The notes beneath the pieces were generated by a model that worked only from the letters and a program-made list of their open reading frames with translations, did not search any database and had not been told where the DNA came from. The position numbers and the translations under genes were made by a program. DNA of 64,000 nt from positions 372,001 through 436,000 of the forward strand of contig NZ_JARXVD010000002.1 of assembly GCF_029892685.1 (NCBI RefSeq), written 5' to 3'. Origin of the DNA: Mycobacterium sp. OTB74. Lineage in GTDB: Bacteria > Actinomycetota > Actinomycetes > Mycobacteriales > Mycobacteriaceae. Positions 19,203 to 27,875 of the stretch are shown here, piece after piece; the stretch's first letter is position 1; the number at the start of each line of letters is the position of its first letter.

Positions 19203-20726
19203 ATGACCAACCTCGCCAACAACTTGACCGCTGCGGCACAACGCAGCCCGGCCCTCGTGGCCCTGCGGTGCGATGATCAGACATACACCTACGAAGAGTT
19301 CGACCGCGCCGCAGCGCGAATGGCCACCTTGCTGGGGCAGCTGGGCGTCGGCGTGGGTGACCGGGTCGGCATCATGCTGCCCAACACACCTGCTTTTGCC
19401 ATCGTGTTCTACGGCGCCATGTGCGCCGGCGGCGTAGCGGTTCCCATGAACCCGTTGCTGAGCGCCCGGGAGATCGAGTTCTACCTGTCGAACACCGGCG
19501 CCAAGGTACTGTTCGCCACCCCGGCGTTCGCCGGCGCCGCACGCGAAGGCGCTGAGCGCGCCGGCGCGATCTGCGAGCTGGTCGACGACGAAACCCTGCT
19601 GGCCCAGATCGCCGATCTGCCCGAGCGGGCCGGCGCAGCCGAACGAGCCGACAACGACACCGCTGTCGTGCTGCACACCTCCGGCACCACCGGTCACCCC
19701 AAGGGCGCTGAACTCACCCACGGGGGCCTGGGCCGCAACGCCGAGGTATGCATCACGACGCTGTTCGGCACCGACGGCAACGACGTCATCATGGGCTGCC
19801 TGCCGCTCTTCCACGTGTTCGGCTTGACCTGCGGCCTCAACAGCGCAGTCCTGGCCGGGGCCACACTGACCCTGATCCCGAGGTTCGATGCGGCCAAGGC
19901 CCTTCAGGTGATCGAGCGCGACGGCGTCACCATCTTCCAGGGCGTCCCGACCATGTACTCGGCACTGCTCGCGGCCGCCGCCGAACTGCCCGAGGACAAG
20001 GTCAAGAAGGCCGTCAGCACGCTGCGACTGTGCGCATCCGGCGGTGCCGCCATCCCGGTCCAGGTGATCCGCGACTTCGAGAACGTCTTCGGCTGCGCGA
20101 TCCTCGAGGGCTACGGCTTGTCCGAGACCTCCCCCGTCGCCTCGTTCAACCACCCGGACAAGCCACGCAAGGCCGGTTCGGTGGGCACGCCGGTGCAGGG
20201 TGTCGAGATGCGCGTGGTCTTGGAGGACGGGACAACGGCACCGCAAGGCGAACCGGGCGAAATCCAGATTCGTGGCCACAACATCATGAAGGGCTACTGG
20301 AACCTGCCCGAGGCCACGGCCGAGGCGATCAATCCCGAGGGCTGGTTCTCCAGCGGCGACATCGGCAAGGTCGACGAAGACGGCTACTACTACATCGTCG
20401 ACCGCAAGAAGGTGCTGATCATTCGCGGCGGCTTCAATGTCTACCCACGTGAGGTCGAAGAGGTGCTGTATTCACATCCGGACGTCGCCGAAGCTGTCGT
20501 CGTCGGCATGCCGCACGAAACGCTCGGCGAGGAGGTCGGCGCCGCCGTCACCCTCAAACCGGGCGCCACCGCCGATGCCGACGCCTTGCGCGAGTACGTC
20601 AAGGGTCAGGTGGCCGCGTACAAGTACCCGCGCCGCATCTGGTTCGTCGATGCCCTGCCCAAGGGGCCGACCGGGAAACTGCTGCGTCGCGAAATTAAAG
20701 TTCCCCCAGTCGAATCCGCGAACTGA
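19203..20726 (+). CDS. Long-chain fatty-acid-CoA ligase (FadD family)
   Basis: A 507-residue member of the ANL adenylating superfamily, close to the length of compact bacterial acyl-CoA ligases. The phosphate-binding loop HTSGTTGHPKGAELTH is at about 160. GYGLSETSP lies near 303, GWFSSGDIGKVDEDGYYYI around 380, the hinge DRKKVLIIRGGFN near 400, and the catalytic lysine in PTGKLLRRE near the C-terminus. It activates a fatty acid as acyl-AMP and then acyl-CoA. It follows fadE5 but is separated by a strong terminator, so it probably has its own promoter. It is unlikely to be the FadD23 of the TPP locus, which is expected beyond the left edge. The exact fadD number cannot be assigned by eye. Confidence 0.88.
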   Translation: MTNLANNLTAAAQRSPALVALRCDDQTYTYEEFDRAAARMATLLGQLGVGVGDRVGIMLPNTPAFAIVFYGAMCAGGVAVPMNPLLSAREIEFYLSNTGAKVLFATPAFAGAAREGAERAGAICELVDDETLLAQIADLPERAGAAERADNDTAVVLHTSGTTGHPKGAELTHGGLGRNAEVCITTLFGTDGNDVIMGCLPLFHVFGLTCGLNSAVLAGATLTLIPRFDAAKALQVIERDGVTIFQGVPTMYSALLAAAAELPEDKVKKAVSTLRLCASGGAAIPVQVIRDFENVFGCAILEGYGLSETSPVASFNHPDKPRKAGSVGTPVQGVEMRVVLEDGTTAPQGEPGEIQIRGHNIMKGYWNLPEATAEAINPEGWFSSGDIGKVDEDGYYYIVDRKKVLIIRGGFNVYPREVEEVLYSHPDVAEAVVVGMPHETLGEEVGAAVTLKPGATADADALREYVKGQVAAYKYPRRIWFVDALPKGPTGKLLRREIKVPPVESAN

Positions 20727-20733
20727 GCCGGGG

Positions 20734-21447
20734 TCAGGTGACCAGACCGCCTACCAGGTCACCGATCAGGTAGGTGGTCGCCAGCGCCAGTGCGCCACCA
20801 ATCACGTTGCGCGCCACAGCTTTCCCTGCGGGAGCACCGCCCAATCGGGCGGACAGCACCCCAGTGAGGGCCAGTGCCAAGAGCACTGCAGCCATGGTCA
20901 CCGGCACCCGCAACGACACTGGCGGCAACAGGATCGCGACCAACGGCAACAAGGCACCTGCCGTGAACGAGAGGGCCGATGACGCCGCTGCTGCCCACGG
21001 GTTGGCCAGATCGCCTGGCGCGATACCCAATTCGACCGCTGCGTGCGCGGCGAACGCATCGTGATCGGTCAGTTCCTTGGCTGCGGTGCGGGCCGTCGCT
21101 ACCGACAGACCTCGGCCTTCCAGAAGTCCGGCCAGCTCGTCGAGTTCAGCCTCAGGGTCCTCGTGCAGTTCGCGGCGCTCCTTGGCCAGCAGCGCACGTT
21201 CGGTGTCTCGCTGGGTGCTTACCGACACGTACTCGCCCAGCGCCATCGACACCGCACCCGCAACCAGACCGGCCACGCCGGCGGTGAAGATAGGACCGCG
21301 CTCGACCGTCGCGGCAGCAACACCGACCACGATGCCCGCTGTCGAGACGATGCCATCGTTGGCGCCGAGGACACCTGCGCGCAACCAATTCAGCCTGGAC
21401 GAGACCGAACCGCCGTGGGGCTCGGCCGGGTGCGACAACCTCGCCAT
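20734..21447 (-). CDS. VIT1/CCC1-family divalent metal (Fe/Mn) transporter
   Basis: A 237-residue membrane protein of the VIT1/CCC1 family. The N-terminal segment has the family signature LRAGVLGANDGIVSTAGIVVG leading into helix 1. A second helix ends in GEYVSVSTQRDTE, and a hydrophilic cytoplasmic loop of about 75 residues is rich in Glu and His. The last three helices are packed between about residues 140 and 235. Relatives move iron or manganese out of the cytoplasm. It is convergent with the fadD gene (7-bp gap) and has no metal-related neighbour. No IdeR-type box was recognised upstream. Confidence 0.85.
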   Translation of the reverse strand: MARLSHPAEPHGGSVSSRLNWLRAGVLGANDGIVSTAGIVVGVAAATVERGPIFTAGVAGLVAGAVSMALGEYVSVSTQRDTERALLAKERRELHEDPEAELDELAGLLEGRGLSVATARTAAKELTDHDAFAAHAAVELGIAPGDLANPWAAAASSALSFTAGALLPLVAILLPPVSLRVPVTMAAVLLALALTGVLSARLGGAPAGKAVARNVIGGALALATTYLIGDLVGGLVT

Positions 21448-21521
21448 AACCGAAACGCTATGCGCCCGAGCGCAAATCCGCTAGCAATCGAAGGCTTGCC
21501 AAACTCGGCTTGCCAAACTCA

Positions 21522-22439
21522 CTAAGAATCGAGGGGCTTGAGCACCGCGCGGGTCCGGGCGCGACCCTCGGCATCGGGGTCGAATGTCACACCGACATAT
21601 TCATCGACGCCGGCGGCCTTCAGTTCGGCAAGCCGGTCCCGGACTGTCTGTTCATCACCGATGATCGCGACGTCCTCGGGGCCGGCGTAGCCCTCGCGGT
21701 CAAGCATGGCGCGGTACGACGGCAGGTGCCCGTACATGGCGAACTGTTCGGCGGCTTGTTTACGAGCAGCGTCGACGTCGTCGGTGACCGAGATCGGGAT
21801 GGCCGCCACGACACGCACCGCGTCAGGCCGGCCTGCATCGGCTGCGGCTTGGCGCAGGGTCGGGCCGATGTGACCACCCAGGGTTTTCGGCCCGGTCATC
21901 CAGGTCACCGTGCCCGCAGTGCGACGCCCGGCGATCTTCAACAGCTGTGGGCCCAGCGCGGCGATGTACACCGGTGGGTTCGGTGCACCGGGAATCATCA
22001 GCGAGCCCCGCGCGGTCACTGTCTCACCGGTGGCGTTGACCTGCTCGCCGGCCAGCAGTGGCAGCAGTCCGTCGAGGTACTCGCCCAGTCGGCGCACCGG
22101 CTTGTCCCACGGGATTCCCCACATGCCCTCGGTGACGGCCTGATGCGTCATACCGAGTCCGAGCAGCAGTCGCCCGCCGGACATCTTGCTGATGGTCAGC
22201 GCGCGCTGCGCCAGCAGCATCGGGTGTTGATTCTGGATGGGCAGCACGCCGGTGCCCGCTTCGATGCCGTCGACCTGGTGTAGGGCGACGGCCAGAACCG
22301 TGAGAAGGTCCGGCTCATAAGGCATCTGGGCGAACCAGACCCGGCGGAAACCCTCGTCGCGCAGCTGGGCGAGGAATGCGATCGTGTCGTCGACCGGGGA
22401 ACTGAGGCCGCTCAACGAACCGAAAATGCTGATCTGCAT
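21522..22439 (-). CDS. LLM-class F420-dependent oxidoreductase
   Basis: A 305-residue luciferase-like monooxygenase of the F420-dependent type. The start is ATG 22439, giving MQISIFGSLSG, with AAGGAGCG seven bases upstream. The longer frame to 22487 has no support. Visible family features are RRVWFAQMPYEPDLLTVLA near the N-terminus and GTGVLPIQNQHPMLLAQRALT near 75. LLLGLGMTHQAVTEGMWG follows near 110, with the LLPLLAGEQVN segment after it. The substrate cannot be predicted. Mycobacteria carry many such enzymes acting on diverse ketones, alcohols and xenobiotics. It is divergent from the TehA-type gene with a short spacer. Confidence 0.85.
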   Translation of the reverse strand: MQISIFGSLSGLSSPVDDTIAFLAQLRDEGFRRVWFAQMPYEPDLLTVLAVALHQVDGIEAGTGVLPIQNQHPMLLAQRALTISKMSGGRLLLGLGMTHQAVTEGMWGIPWDKPVRRLGEYLDGLLPLLAGEQVNATGETVTARGSLMIPGAPNPPVYIAALGPQLLKIAGRRTAGTVTWMTGPKTLGGHIGPTLRQAAADAGRPDAVRVVAAIPISVTDDVDAARKQAAEQFAMYGHLPSYRAMLDREGYAGPEDVAIIGDEQTVRDRLAELKAAGVDEYVGVTFDPDAEGRARTRAVLKPLDS

Positions 22440-22493
22440 GAGACGCTCCTTCAGACAGGTCTGAGTCACCTCTGAGTATCGAACCATGAACAG

Positions 22494-22563
22494 TCAGCGA
22501 CTAGCGAAGGCGGACGGCGCGTGAGTACTCAGCGAGTAGCGAAGGCGGATCGTGCGTGAGTAG
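22494..22563 (+). repeat. Imperfect 35-bp tandem duplication around the TehA-type gene start
   Basis: Two adjacent 35-nt units (22494-22528 and 22529-22563) match at 30 of 35 positions. Each contains AGCGAAGGCGGA and a GTGAGTA. The second GTGAGTA supplies the annotated start codon of the downstream gene. Confidence 0.85.
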
Positions 22564-23671
22564 CGCCACCGCAGAAACGGCCCGGCTGCAGTACCTCGGA
22601 CCCAACTGGTTCGCCTCGGTGATGGGCACCGGCATTGTGGCCACCGCAGCGGCGACGCTGCCAGTCCAGTTACCCGGGCTGCGGGCGTTCACCGAGGTGG
22701 TCTGGGTGATCGCCTCGGCACTGCTGGTGGTCTTGCTTATCGCGGTGGCGGTGCAATGGATCCGGCATCCCACGGTGGCCCGCGGCCAGGTCCGTAATCC
22801 GCAGATGGCGCATTTCTACGGGGCAGCGCCAATGGCCCTGCTGACCGTCGGGGCCGGTGCCGTGCTGGTCGGCCGGGACCTGATCGGCCAGCGCCTGGCA
22901 GTGGACCTGGACTGGGTGCTGTGGACCGCGGGCACGGTCGGCGGCCTGTTCACCGCGATGAGCATCCCGTACCTGATGTTCACCCAGCTGGAGGTCAGCC
23001 CGGACGCAGCGTTCGGCGGCTGGCTGATGCCGGTGGTGCCGCCGATGGTCTCGGCGGCCACGGGCGCCATGCTGATCCCGCATATGGCACCAGGCACCGG
23101 TCGCACCACCATGTTCTACGGCTGCTTCGCCATGTTCGGTCTGTCCCTGGTCGCGGCGCTGGTGATCATCACCCTGATCTGGAGCCGGCTGGCGCACTAC
23201 GGCACCTCGGGTTCGGCCCGGGTGCCGACGCTGTGGATCGTGCTCGGGCCGCTGGGACAGGGCATCACCGCGGCGGGCCTGTTGGGCTCGGTGGCGGCAA
23301 TGGCCGTGACACCCGAATTGGCTTCCGGGATGAACGTTTTCGCTGTGCTGTTCGGTGTGCCGGTGTGGGGTTTCGCGGTGCTGTGGATCAGCATTGCCAC
23401 CGCGTTGACGGTGCGCACGATGCGTCGAGGCATGCCGTTCGCGTTGACCTGGTGGAGTCTGACCTTCCCGGTCGGCACATTCGTCACCGGAACCTCACAA
23501 CTGGCCTTGCACACGGGGTTACCGTCATTTCGGGTGGCCGCCGTGGTCACCTACGTCTGCCTGCTGTCCACGTGGACTCTGGTGGCGGTGCGCACGTTGC
23601 GCGGCAGCGTCAGGGGCAGCTTGTTCGCCCCGGCGGGCGGACCCGATGCGGCACAAAAGGACCCGAGATGA
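22556..23671 (+). CDS. TehA/SLAC1-family (TDT) anion or C4-dicarboxylate transporter
   Basis: A 371-residue protein with about ten hydrophobic helices and the tellurite-resistance/dicarboxylate transporter signature LGPNWFASVMGTGIVATAA at the N-terminus. The family includes TehA, the yeast malate transporter Mae1 and plant SLAC1 anion channels, all built from repeated helix pairs. The transported ion here cannot be predicted from sequence. The GTG start at 22556 lies inside a tandem duplication. An alternative upstream GTG at 22521 is followed by the in-frame region of the first repeat. The stop overlaps the next gene's ATG by 4 bp (ATGA), so the two are co-translated. Confidence 0.83.
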   Translation: MSSATAETARLQYLGPNWFASVMGTGIVATAAATLPVQLPGLRAFTEVVWVIASALLVVLLIAVAVQWIRHPTVARGQVRNPQMAHFYGAAPMALLTVGAGAVLVGRDLIGQRLAVDLDWVLWTAGTVGGLFTAMSIPYLMFTQLEVSPDAAFGGWLMPVVPPMVSAATGAMLIPHMAPGTGRTTMFYGCFAMFGLSLVAALVIITLIWSRLAHYGTSGSARVPTLWIVLGPLGQGITAAGLLGSVAAMAVTPELASGMNVFAVLFGVPVWGFAVLWISIATALTVRTMRRGMPFALTWWSLTFPVGTFVTGTSQLALHTGLPSFRVAAVVTYVCLLSTWTLVAVRTLRGSVRGSLFAPAGGPDAAQKDPR

Positions 23672-23994
23672 TCCCCACTGCCCGGGTGTACGACCCGATC
23701 GACCCTGCTCAGCCGGCCCGGGTATTGGTAGACCGGTTGTGGCCCAGAGGAATTCGCAAGGACGATCCGCGGGTGGGCACCTGGATGCCGACCGTCGCGC
23801 CGTCCAGCGAGTTGCGCACTTGGTATCACCACAACCCGGATCAGTACGACGACTTCGCCGCGCGGTACCGCGAGGAGCTGGAGACCGATCCGGCGCTCGA
23901 GCAGCTACGGGCGCTGCGTCCGGTCACCCTGGTAACCGCGAACCGGGACGTCGCGCACAGTCATGTCCCGGTGCTGGCGTCGATGCTCGAGTAA
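23668..23994 (+). CDS. DUF488 family protein
   Basis: A 108-residue protein beginning at an ATG that overlaps the transporter stop. The motif RVLVDRLWPRGIRKDD near residue 20, then WHP-like spacing with WYHHNPDQYDDFAARYREEL and VTLVTANRDVAHSH, is the DUF488 pattern. These small proteins have no settled function. They often sit beside transporters or redox genes. The coupled start suggests a job linked to the TehA-type channel. A stem-loop terminator follows. Confidence 0.85.
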   Translation: MIPTARVYDPIDPAQPARVLVDRLWPRGIRKDDPRVGTWMPTVAPSSELRTWYHHNPDQYDDFAARYREELETDPALEQLRALRPVTLVTANRDVAHSHVPVLASMLE

Positions 23995-24004
23995 AGACGT
24001 AAGA

Positions 24005-24052
24005 GCCCCGCGTTGCTTGCCAGGTCGGGGGGGTCGGATAGCAACGCGGGGC
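24005..24052. terminator. Stem-loop terminator between DUF488 gene and fadA2
   Basis: Perfect 13-bp arms GCCCCGCGTTGCT (24005-24017) and AGCAACGCGGGGC (24040-24052) lie 10 nt after the DUF488 stop, between two convergent genes. There is no U-tract, so it probably works in both directions as an intrinsic stem. Confidence 0.8.
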
Positions 24053-24120
24053 ACTTGGGGTATCGCTGCGCGTCCGCCGGGCGTTACACCGGTCTCAAAC
24101 GCACTGAAAATTGGTGCGAA

Positions 24121-25422
24121 TCACGCCTCCAAAATCGCAGTCACGCCTTGCCCGCCGGCGGCGCAGATGGAGATCAGGCCGCGCACCGGCTGTCCTGTCT
24201 CCTTCTTCTTCTCGGCGAGTTGCTTGGCCAGCTGGGCCACGATGCGCCCACCGGTCGCGGCGAACGGGTGCCCCGCAGCCAGCGACGAGCCGTTGACGTT
24301 GAGTTTGGACCGGTCGATTGCCCCCAGCGCACCGTCCAGGCCGAGCTTGTTCTTGCAGTAGTCGTCGGACTCCCAGGCCGTCAGCGTGGCCAGCACCACG
24401 GAGGCGAATGCCTCGTGAATCTCGTAGAAATCGAAGTTCTGCAGCTTCAAGCCGTTGCGCGCCAACAGTCGCGGCACTGCATAGGTCGGCGCCATCAGCA
24501 GACCATCGGAGCCGTTGACGTAGTCGACCGCTGCGGTCTCCGAGTCGACGAAGTAGGCCCGCACCGGGATGTCGCGCTCGGCGGCCCACTCTTCGGACGA
24601 CAGCAGCGCCACCGACGCGCCGTCGGTGAGCGGGGTCGAGTTGCCGGCGGTCATGGTGGCGTCGCCCAGCTTGACCCCGAAGACGGGCTTGAGCTTGGCC
24701 AGCTTTTCGGTCGATGAATCTGCGCGCAGGTTGTTGTCCCGATACAGACCCAGGAACGGGGTGACCAGGTCATCGAAGAAGCCGCGGTCGTACGCAGCGG
24801 CCATGTTCTGGTGGCTGGCGGCGGCCAGCGCATCCTGGTCAACCCGCTTGATGCCCATCTCCTTGGCGGTGATGGCGGCGTGTTCCCCCATCGACAAGCC
24901 GGTGCGGGCCTCACTGTTGACCGGGATTTCGACGCCCACTGCGGCGGGCAGCTTACCGACCAGTTTGAGCCGGTCGACGTTGGACTTGGCCCGGCGCACA
25001 CCCAGCACCACGCGGCGCAGGTCGTTGCCGAAGGCGATGGGCGCATCCGAGGCAGTGTCCACACCACCGGCAGCGGCCGCCTCATAGCGGCCGGCCGCGA
25101 TGCCGTCGGCTGCGGCGATGGCCGACTGCAGACCGGTGCCGCAGGCCTGCTGCAGATCGAATGCCTGGGTGTAGGGCGAAAGCGAGGTGCCCAGCACGCA
25201 TTCGCGGATCAGATTGAAGTCGCGACTGTGCTTGAGCACGGCGCCGCCGATGACCGCGCCCAGGCGTTCGCCTTTGAGGTTGAACCGGTCGATCAGGCCG
25301 TCCAAGGCGGCGGTGAACATGTCCTGGTTGGAGGCATTGGCATAGGCGCCGTCGGATCGTGCGAAGGGAATGCGATTACCGCCGAGGATCGCTACCCGGC
25401 GTCGGCTGTTGGTTTCGGCCAC
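24121..25422 (-). CDS. fadA2: Acetyl-CoA acetyltransferase FadA2 (thiolase)
   Basis: A 433-residue thiolase. The proposed start is GTG 25422 with GGAG six bases upstream, giving VAETNSRRRVAILGG. The longer frame to 25602 runs into the promoter region. The nucleophilic Cys is at about residue 94 in LQQACGTG. The second catalytic triplet is in the NFDFYEIHEAFAS segment, and the C-terminal ISICAAGGQGVTAI carries the second Cys. It corresponds to Rv0243 by position: it is divergent from fabG4 and linked to fadE5 and htdX homologues. It catalyses thiolytic cleavage of 3-ketoacyl-CoA, or the reverse, acting with the neighbouring hydratase and reductase. Confidence 0.93.
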   Translation of the reverse strand: MAETNSRRRVAILGGNRIPFARSDGAYANASNQDMFTAALDGLIDRFNLKGERLGAVIGGAVLKHSRDFNLIRECVLGTSLSPYTQAFDLQQACGTGLQSAIAAADGIAAGRYEAAAAGGVDTASDAPIAFGNDLRRVVLGVRRAKSNVDRLKLVGKLPAAVGVEIPVNSEARTGLSMGEHAAITAKEMGIKRVDQDALAAASHQNMAAAYDRGFFDDLVTPFLGLYRDNNLRADSSTEKLAKLKPVFGVKLGDATMTAGNSTPLTDGASVALLSSEEWAAERDIPVRAYFVDSETAAVDYVNGSDGLLMAPTYAVPRLLARNGLKLQNFDFYEIHEAFASVVLATLTAWESDDYCKNKLGLDGALGAIDRSKLNVNGSSLAAGHPFAATGGRIVAQLAKQLAEKKKETGQPVRGLISICAAGGQGVTAILEA

Positions 25423-25494
25423 GGTTTTCTCCAGTTCTCTGGCGCGGAATTGACAAGGCAGGATGGACGATTGAAGCTCATAGTACCCACGGTT

Positions 25495-25510
25495 CTTACT
25501 CCGGAGTAAG
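25495..25510. promoter_or_regulatory. 16-bp perfect palindrome in the fadA2/fabG4 divergent promoter
   Basis: CTTACTCCGGAGTAAG lies midway between the divergent starts (72 bp from fadA2, 36 bp from fabG4). The perfect symmetry and position suggest a dimeric repressor, most likely TetR-type, controlling both directions. The regulator is unknown. The TetR gene at 27876 is the nearest candidate. Confidence 0.7.
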
Positions 25511-25546
25511 TTCGTCCCCGACACACGCCCCACAGAAAGGCTCGCA

Positions 25547-26908
25547 GTGGCTGACGTCCTCTCCCAACTCCTGACCTCTGGCCCGGGTTCGTTCCTGGCC
25601 AAGCAACTCGGTGTGCCGCAGCCCCAGACGCTGCGCCGCTACAAGGCCGGCGAGCCGGCCCTGGCCGGCCCGCTGCTGATCGGCGGGGAGGGCCGCGTCG
25701 CTGAGCCGCTGCGCGCCGCACTTACCGACGACTACGACATCGTCGGTAACAACGTGGGCGGCCGCTGGGCCGACTCGTTCGGCGGGCTGCTGTTCGACGC
25801 CACCGGAATCACCAAGCCCGAACAGCTCAAAGCGCTGCACGAGTTCTTCACCCCGGTGCTGCGCAACCTGGCAGCCAACAGCCGCGTCGTCGTCGTCGGC
25901 ACCACGCCGGATGAGATCAGCAACATCGACGAGCACATTGCCCAGCGCGCGCTGGAAGGCTTCACCCGCTCACTGGGCAAGGAACTGCAGCGCGGCGCCA
26001 CCATCGGCCTGGTCTACCTGTCGGCCGACGCTGCGCCCGCCGCGTCGGGTATCGAGTCCACCGTCCGCTTCCTGTTGTCGGGCAAGTCGGCCTACGTCGA
26101 CGCCCAGGTCTTCCGGGTAGGCGCAGCCGACGCACAGGCCCCGGCCGACTGGGACAAGCCGCTGGCCGGCAAGGTCGCACTGGTGACCGGCGCTGCTCGC
26201 GGCATCGGTGCCGAGATCGCCCGGGTGTTCGCCCGGGACGGCGCCGCCGTGGTGGCCATCGACGTCGAGGCAGCCGCCGACGCGTTGTTCGAGACGGCCG
26301 CCGCTGTCGGCGGCACCGCGCTGACGCTCGACGTCACCGCCGAGGACGCGGTCGAGAAGATCGTGGCACACCTTGCGGAGCACTTCGCTGATCACAACGG
26401 CGGCAAGGCCGACATCCTGATCAACAACGCCGGCATCACCCGCGACAAGCTGCTGGCCAACATGGACGACGCGCGCTGGAACTCGGTGATCGCGGTGAAT
26501 CTGCTTGCCCCGCAACGGCTTGCTCAGGGCTTGGTGGCGGGCGGCACCATCGGTTCCGGCGGCCGAGTGGTCGGCTTGTCCTCCATGGCCGGTATCGCCG
26601 GCAACCGCGGCCAGACCAATTACGCCGCCACCAAGGCCGGCATGATCGGCATGACCGATGCACTCGCACCGGTTTTCGCCGAGAAGGGCGTGACCATCAA
26701 CGCCGTCGCGCCTGGCTTCATCGAGACCAAGATGACCGACGCCATCCCGCTGGCCACCCGCGAGGTGGGCCGTCGGCTCAACTCGCTGTTCCAGGGCGGG
26801 CTGCCCGTAGACGTCGCCGAGCTGATCGCGTACTTCGCCAGCCCCGCGTCAAATGCGGTGACCGGCAACACGATTCGGGTCTGCGGCCAGGCCCTTCTGG
26901 GGGCGTGA
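25547..26908 (+). CDS. fabG4: 3-oxoacyl-(ACP/CoA) reductase FabG4
   Basis: A 453-residue high-molecular-weight FabG. The first 205 residues form a flavodoxin-like N-terminal domain without cofactor motifs. The SDR domain follows with the nucleotide loop [10 protein letters not shown] at about 222, NNAG near 293, and the catalytic Ser with YAATK near 365. The GTG start at 25547 follows a purine-rich AGAAAGG. It matches Rv0242c in size and order, with htdX directly downstream and fadA2 divergent. It reduces 3-ketoacyl thioesters with NADH, and together with HtdX it forms a reductase-dehydratase pair. Confidence 0.93.
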   Translation: MADVLSQLLTSGPGSFLAKQLGVPQPQTLRRYKAGEPALAGPLLIGGEGRVAEPLRAALTDDYDIVGNNVGGRWADSFGGLLFDATGITKPEQLKALHEFFTPVLRNLAANSRVVVVGTTPDEISNIDEHIAQRALEGFTRSLGKELQRGATIGLVYLSADAAPAASGIESTVRFLLSGKSAYVDAQVFRVGAADAQAPADWDKPLAGKVALVTGAARGIGAEIARVFARDGAAVVAIDVEAAADALFETAAAVGGTALTLDVTAEDAVEKIVAHLAEHFADHNGGKADILINNAGITRDKLLANMDDARWNSVIAVNLLAPQRLAQGLVAGGTIGSGGRVVGLSSMAGIAGNRGQTNYAATKAGMIGMTDALAPVFAEKGVTINAVAPGFIETKMTDAIPLATREVGRRLNSLFQGGLPVDVAELIAYFASPASNAVTGNTIRVCGQALLGA

Positions 26909-26942
26909 CGATGAGCGCTTGCGCGAAGAGCAAGGGGCACTG

Positions 26943-27779
26943 ATGGCACAACCGAATGGTCTTTTGAACATGGCACGGGCGGTGGCGGGTGCGCTGCCGT
27001 TCGTGTCACGCGGCGATTCCTTGCCAACCCGCACCGCGACGGTGTCCGGTCTGCGCATCGACCCAGCCAACGTGGCCGCATATGCCGCCGTCACCGGGCT
27101 CCGGTTCGGCGACACGGTGCCGCTGACCTACCCGTTCGCGTTGACCTTCCCGACCATGATGTCGCTGGTCACTGGGTTTGACTTTCCTTTTGCTGCAATG
27201 GGTTCGGTGCACACCGAGAACCACATCACCCAGCACCGGCCCGTCAAGGTAACCGATGTGCTGGACGTCGCGGTGCACGCGGAGAACCTGCGGGAGCATC
27301 GCAAGGGCCTGCTCGTCGATCTGGTCACCGACATCAAGGTGGGCAACGATCTGGTGTGGAGCCAGGTCACGACGTTCCTGCACCAGCAGCGCACCAGCCT
27401 GTCCGACGAGCCGAAGCCGGAACCGGCCAAGGCGCCAAAGCTGCCGCCGCCCAACGCGATTCTGAGCATCACGCCAGGCCAGATTCGGCACTACGCCGAC
27501 GTCGGTGGGGACCACAACCCGATCCACACCAGTTCGATCGGCGCCAAACTGTTCGGCTTCCCGACCGCTATTGCACACGGAATGTTCAGTGCTGCAGCGG
27601 TTCTGGCGAACATCGAAGGACAGCTGCCAGACACGGTGCAGTACTCGGTGAAGTTCGGCAAGCCGATTCTGTTGCCGGCCAAGGTCGGGTTGTACGTCGA
27701 GCAGACCCCCGAGGGGTGGGGTCTGGCTCTGCGCAACCTGTCGAAGGGTTATCCGCACCTGACCGGGACTATTTCCTAA
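26943..27779 (+). CDS. htdX: (3R)-hydroxyacyl-thioester dehydratase HtdX
   Basis: A 278-residue double hot-dog hydratase. ATG 26943 is chosen because it has AAGGGG upstream and gives MAQPNGLLNMARAVAG. The longer GTG start at 26919 lacks support. The hydratase-2 motif is clear in YADVGGDHNPIHTS at about residue 182, with the catalytic Asp and His. It is 34 bp downstream of fabG4 in the same operon. It interconverts (R)-3-hydroxyacyl and trans-2-enoyl thioesters, the step next to FabG4. It matches Rv0241c by order and sequence. Confidence 0.92.
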   Translation: MAQPNGLLNMARAVAGALPFVSRGDSLPTRTATVSGLRIDPANVAAYAAVTGLRFGDTVPLTYPFALTFPTMMSLVTGFDFPFAAMGSVHTENHITQHRPVKVTDVLDVAVHAENLREHRKGLLVDLVTDIKVGNDLVWSQVTTFLHQQRTSLSDEPKPEPAKAPKLPPPNAILSITPGQIRHYADVGGDHNPIHTSSIGAKLFGFPTAIAHGMFSAAAVLANIEGQLPDTVQYSVKFGKPILLPAKVGLYVEQTPEGWGLALRNLSKGYPHLTGTIS

Positions 27780-27784
27780 CGACG

Positions 27785-27836
27785 AGTGTTGGCTTGTGTT
27801 CGATGACCTGCTGATTTTCGAACGCAAGCCAACATT
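27785..27836. terminator. Stem-loop between convergent htdX and TetR genes
   Basis: Arms of 19 nt (27785-27803 and 27818-27836, core TGTTGGCTTG) pair with two mismatches around a 14-nt loop. The stem starts 6 nt after the htdX stop. It probably ends transcription from that side. Confidence 0.75.
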
Positions 27837-27851
27837 CAGCCTTGACCCACA

Positions 27852-27870
27852 CCGAGATCGACGAAATGGC
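27852..27870. repeat. 19-bp repeat, copy 1
   Basis: CCGAGATCGACGAAATGGC occurs here, 6 bp past the TetR stop, and again exactly at 57469-57487 beside a gene remnant. Two identical copies outside genes suggest a short dispersed repeat. Confidence 0.6.
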
Positions 27871-27875
27871 CGGAT

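Noticed and set aside
19203..20726. Acyl-CoA ligase as FadD23 of the TPP locus
   Set aside because: It is beyond fadE5 and a strong terminator. TPP clusters keep fadD23 near mmpL10/PE, so it is expected left of the window.
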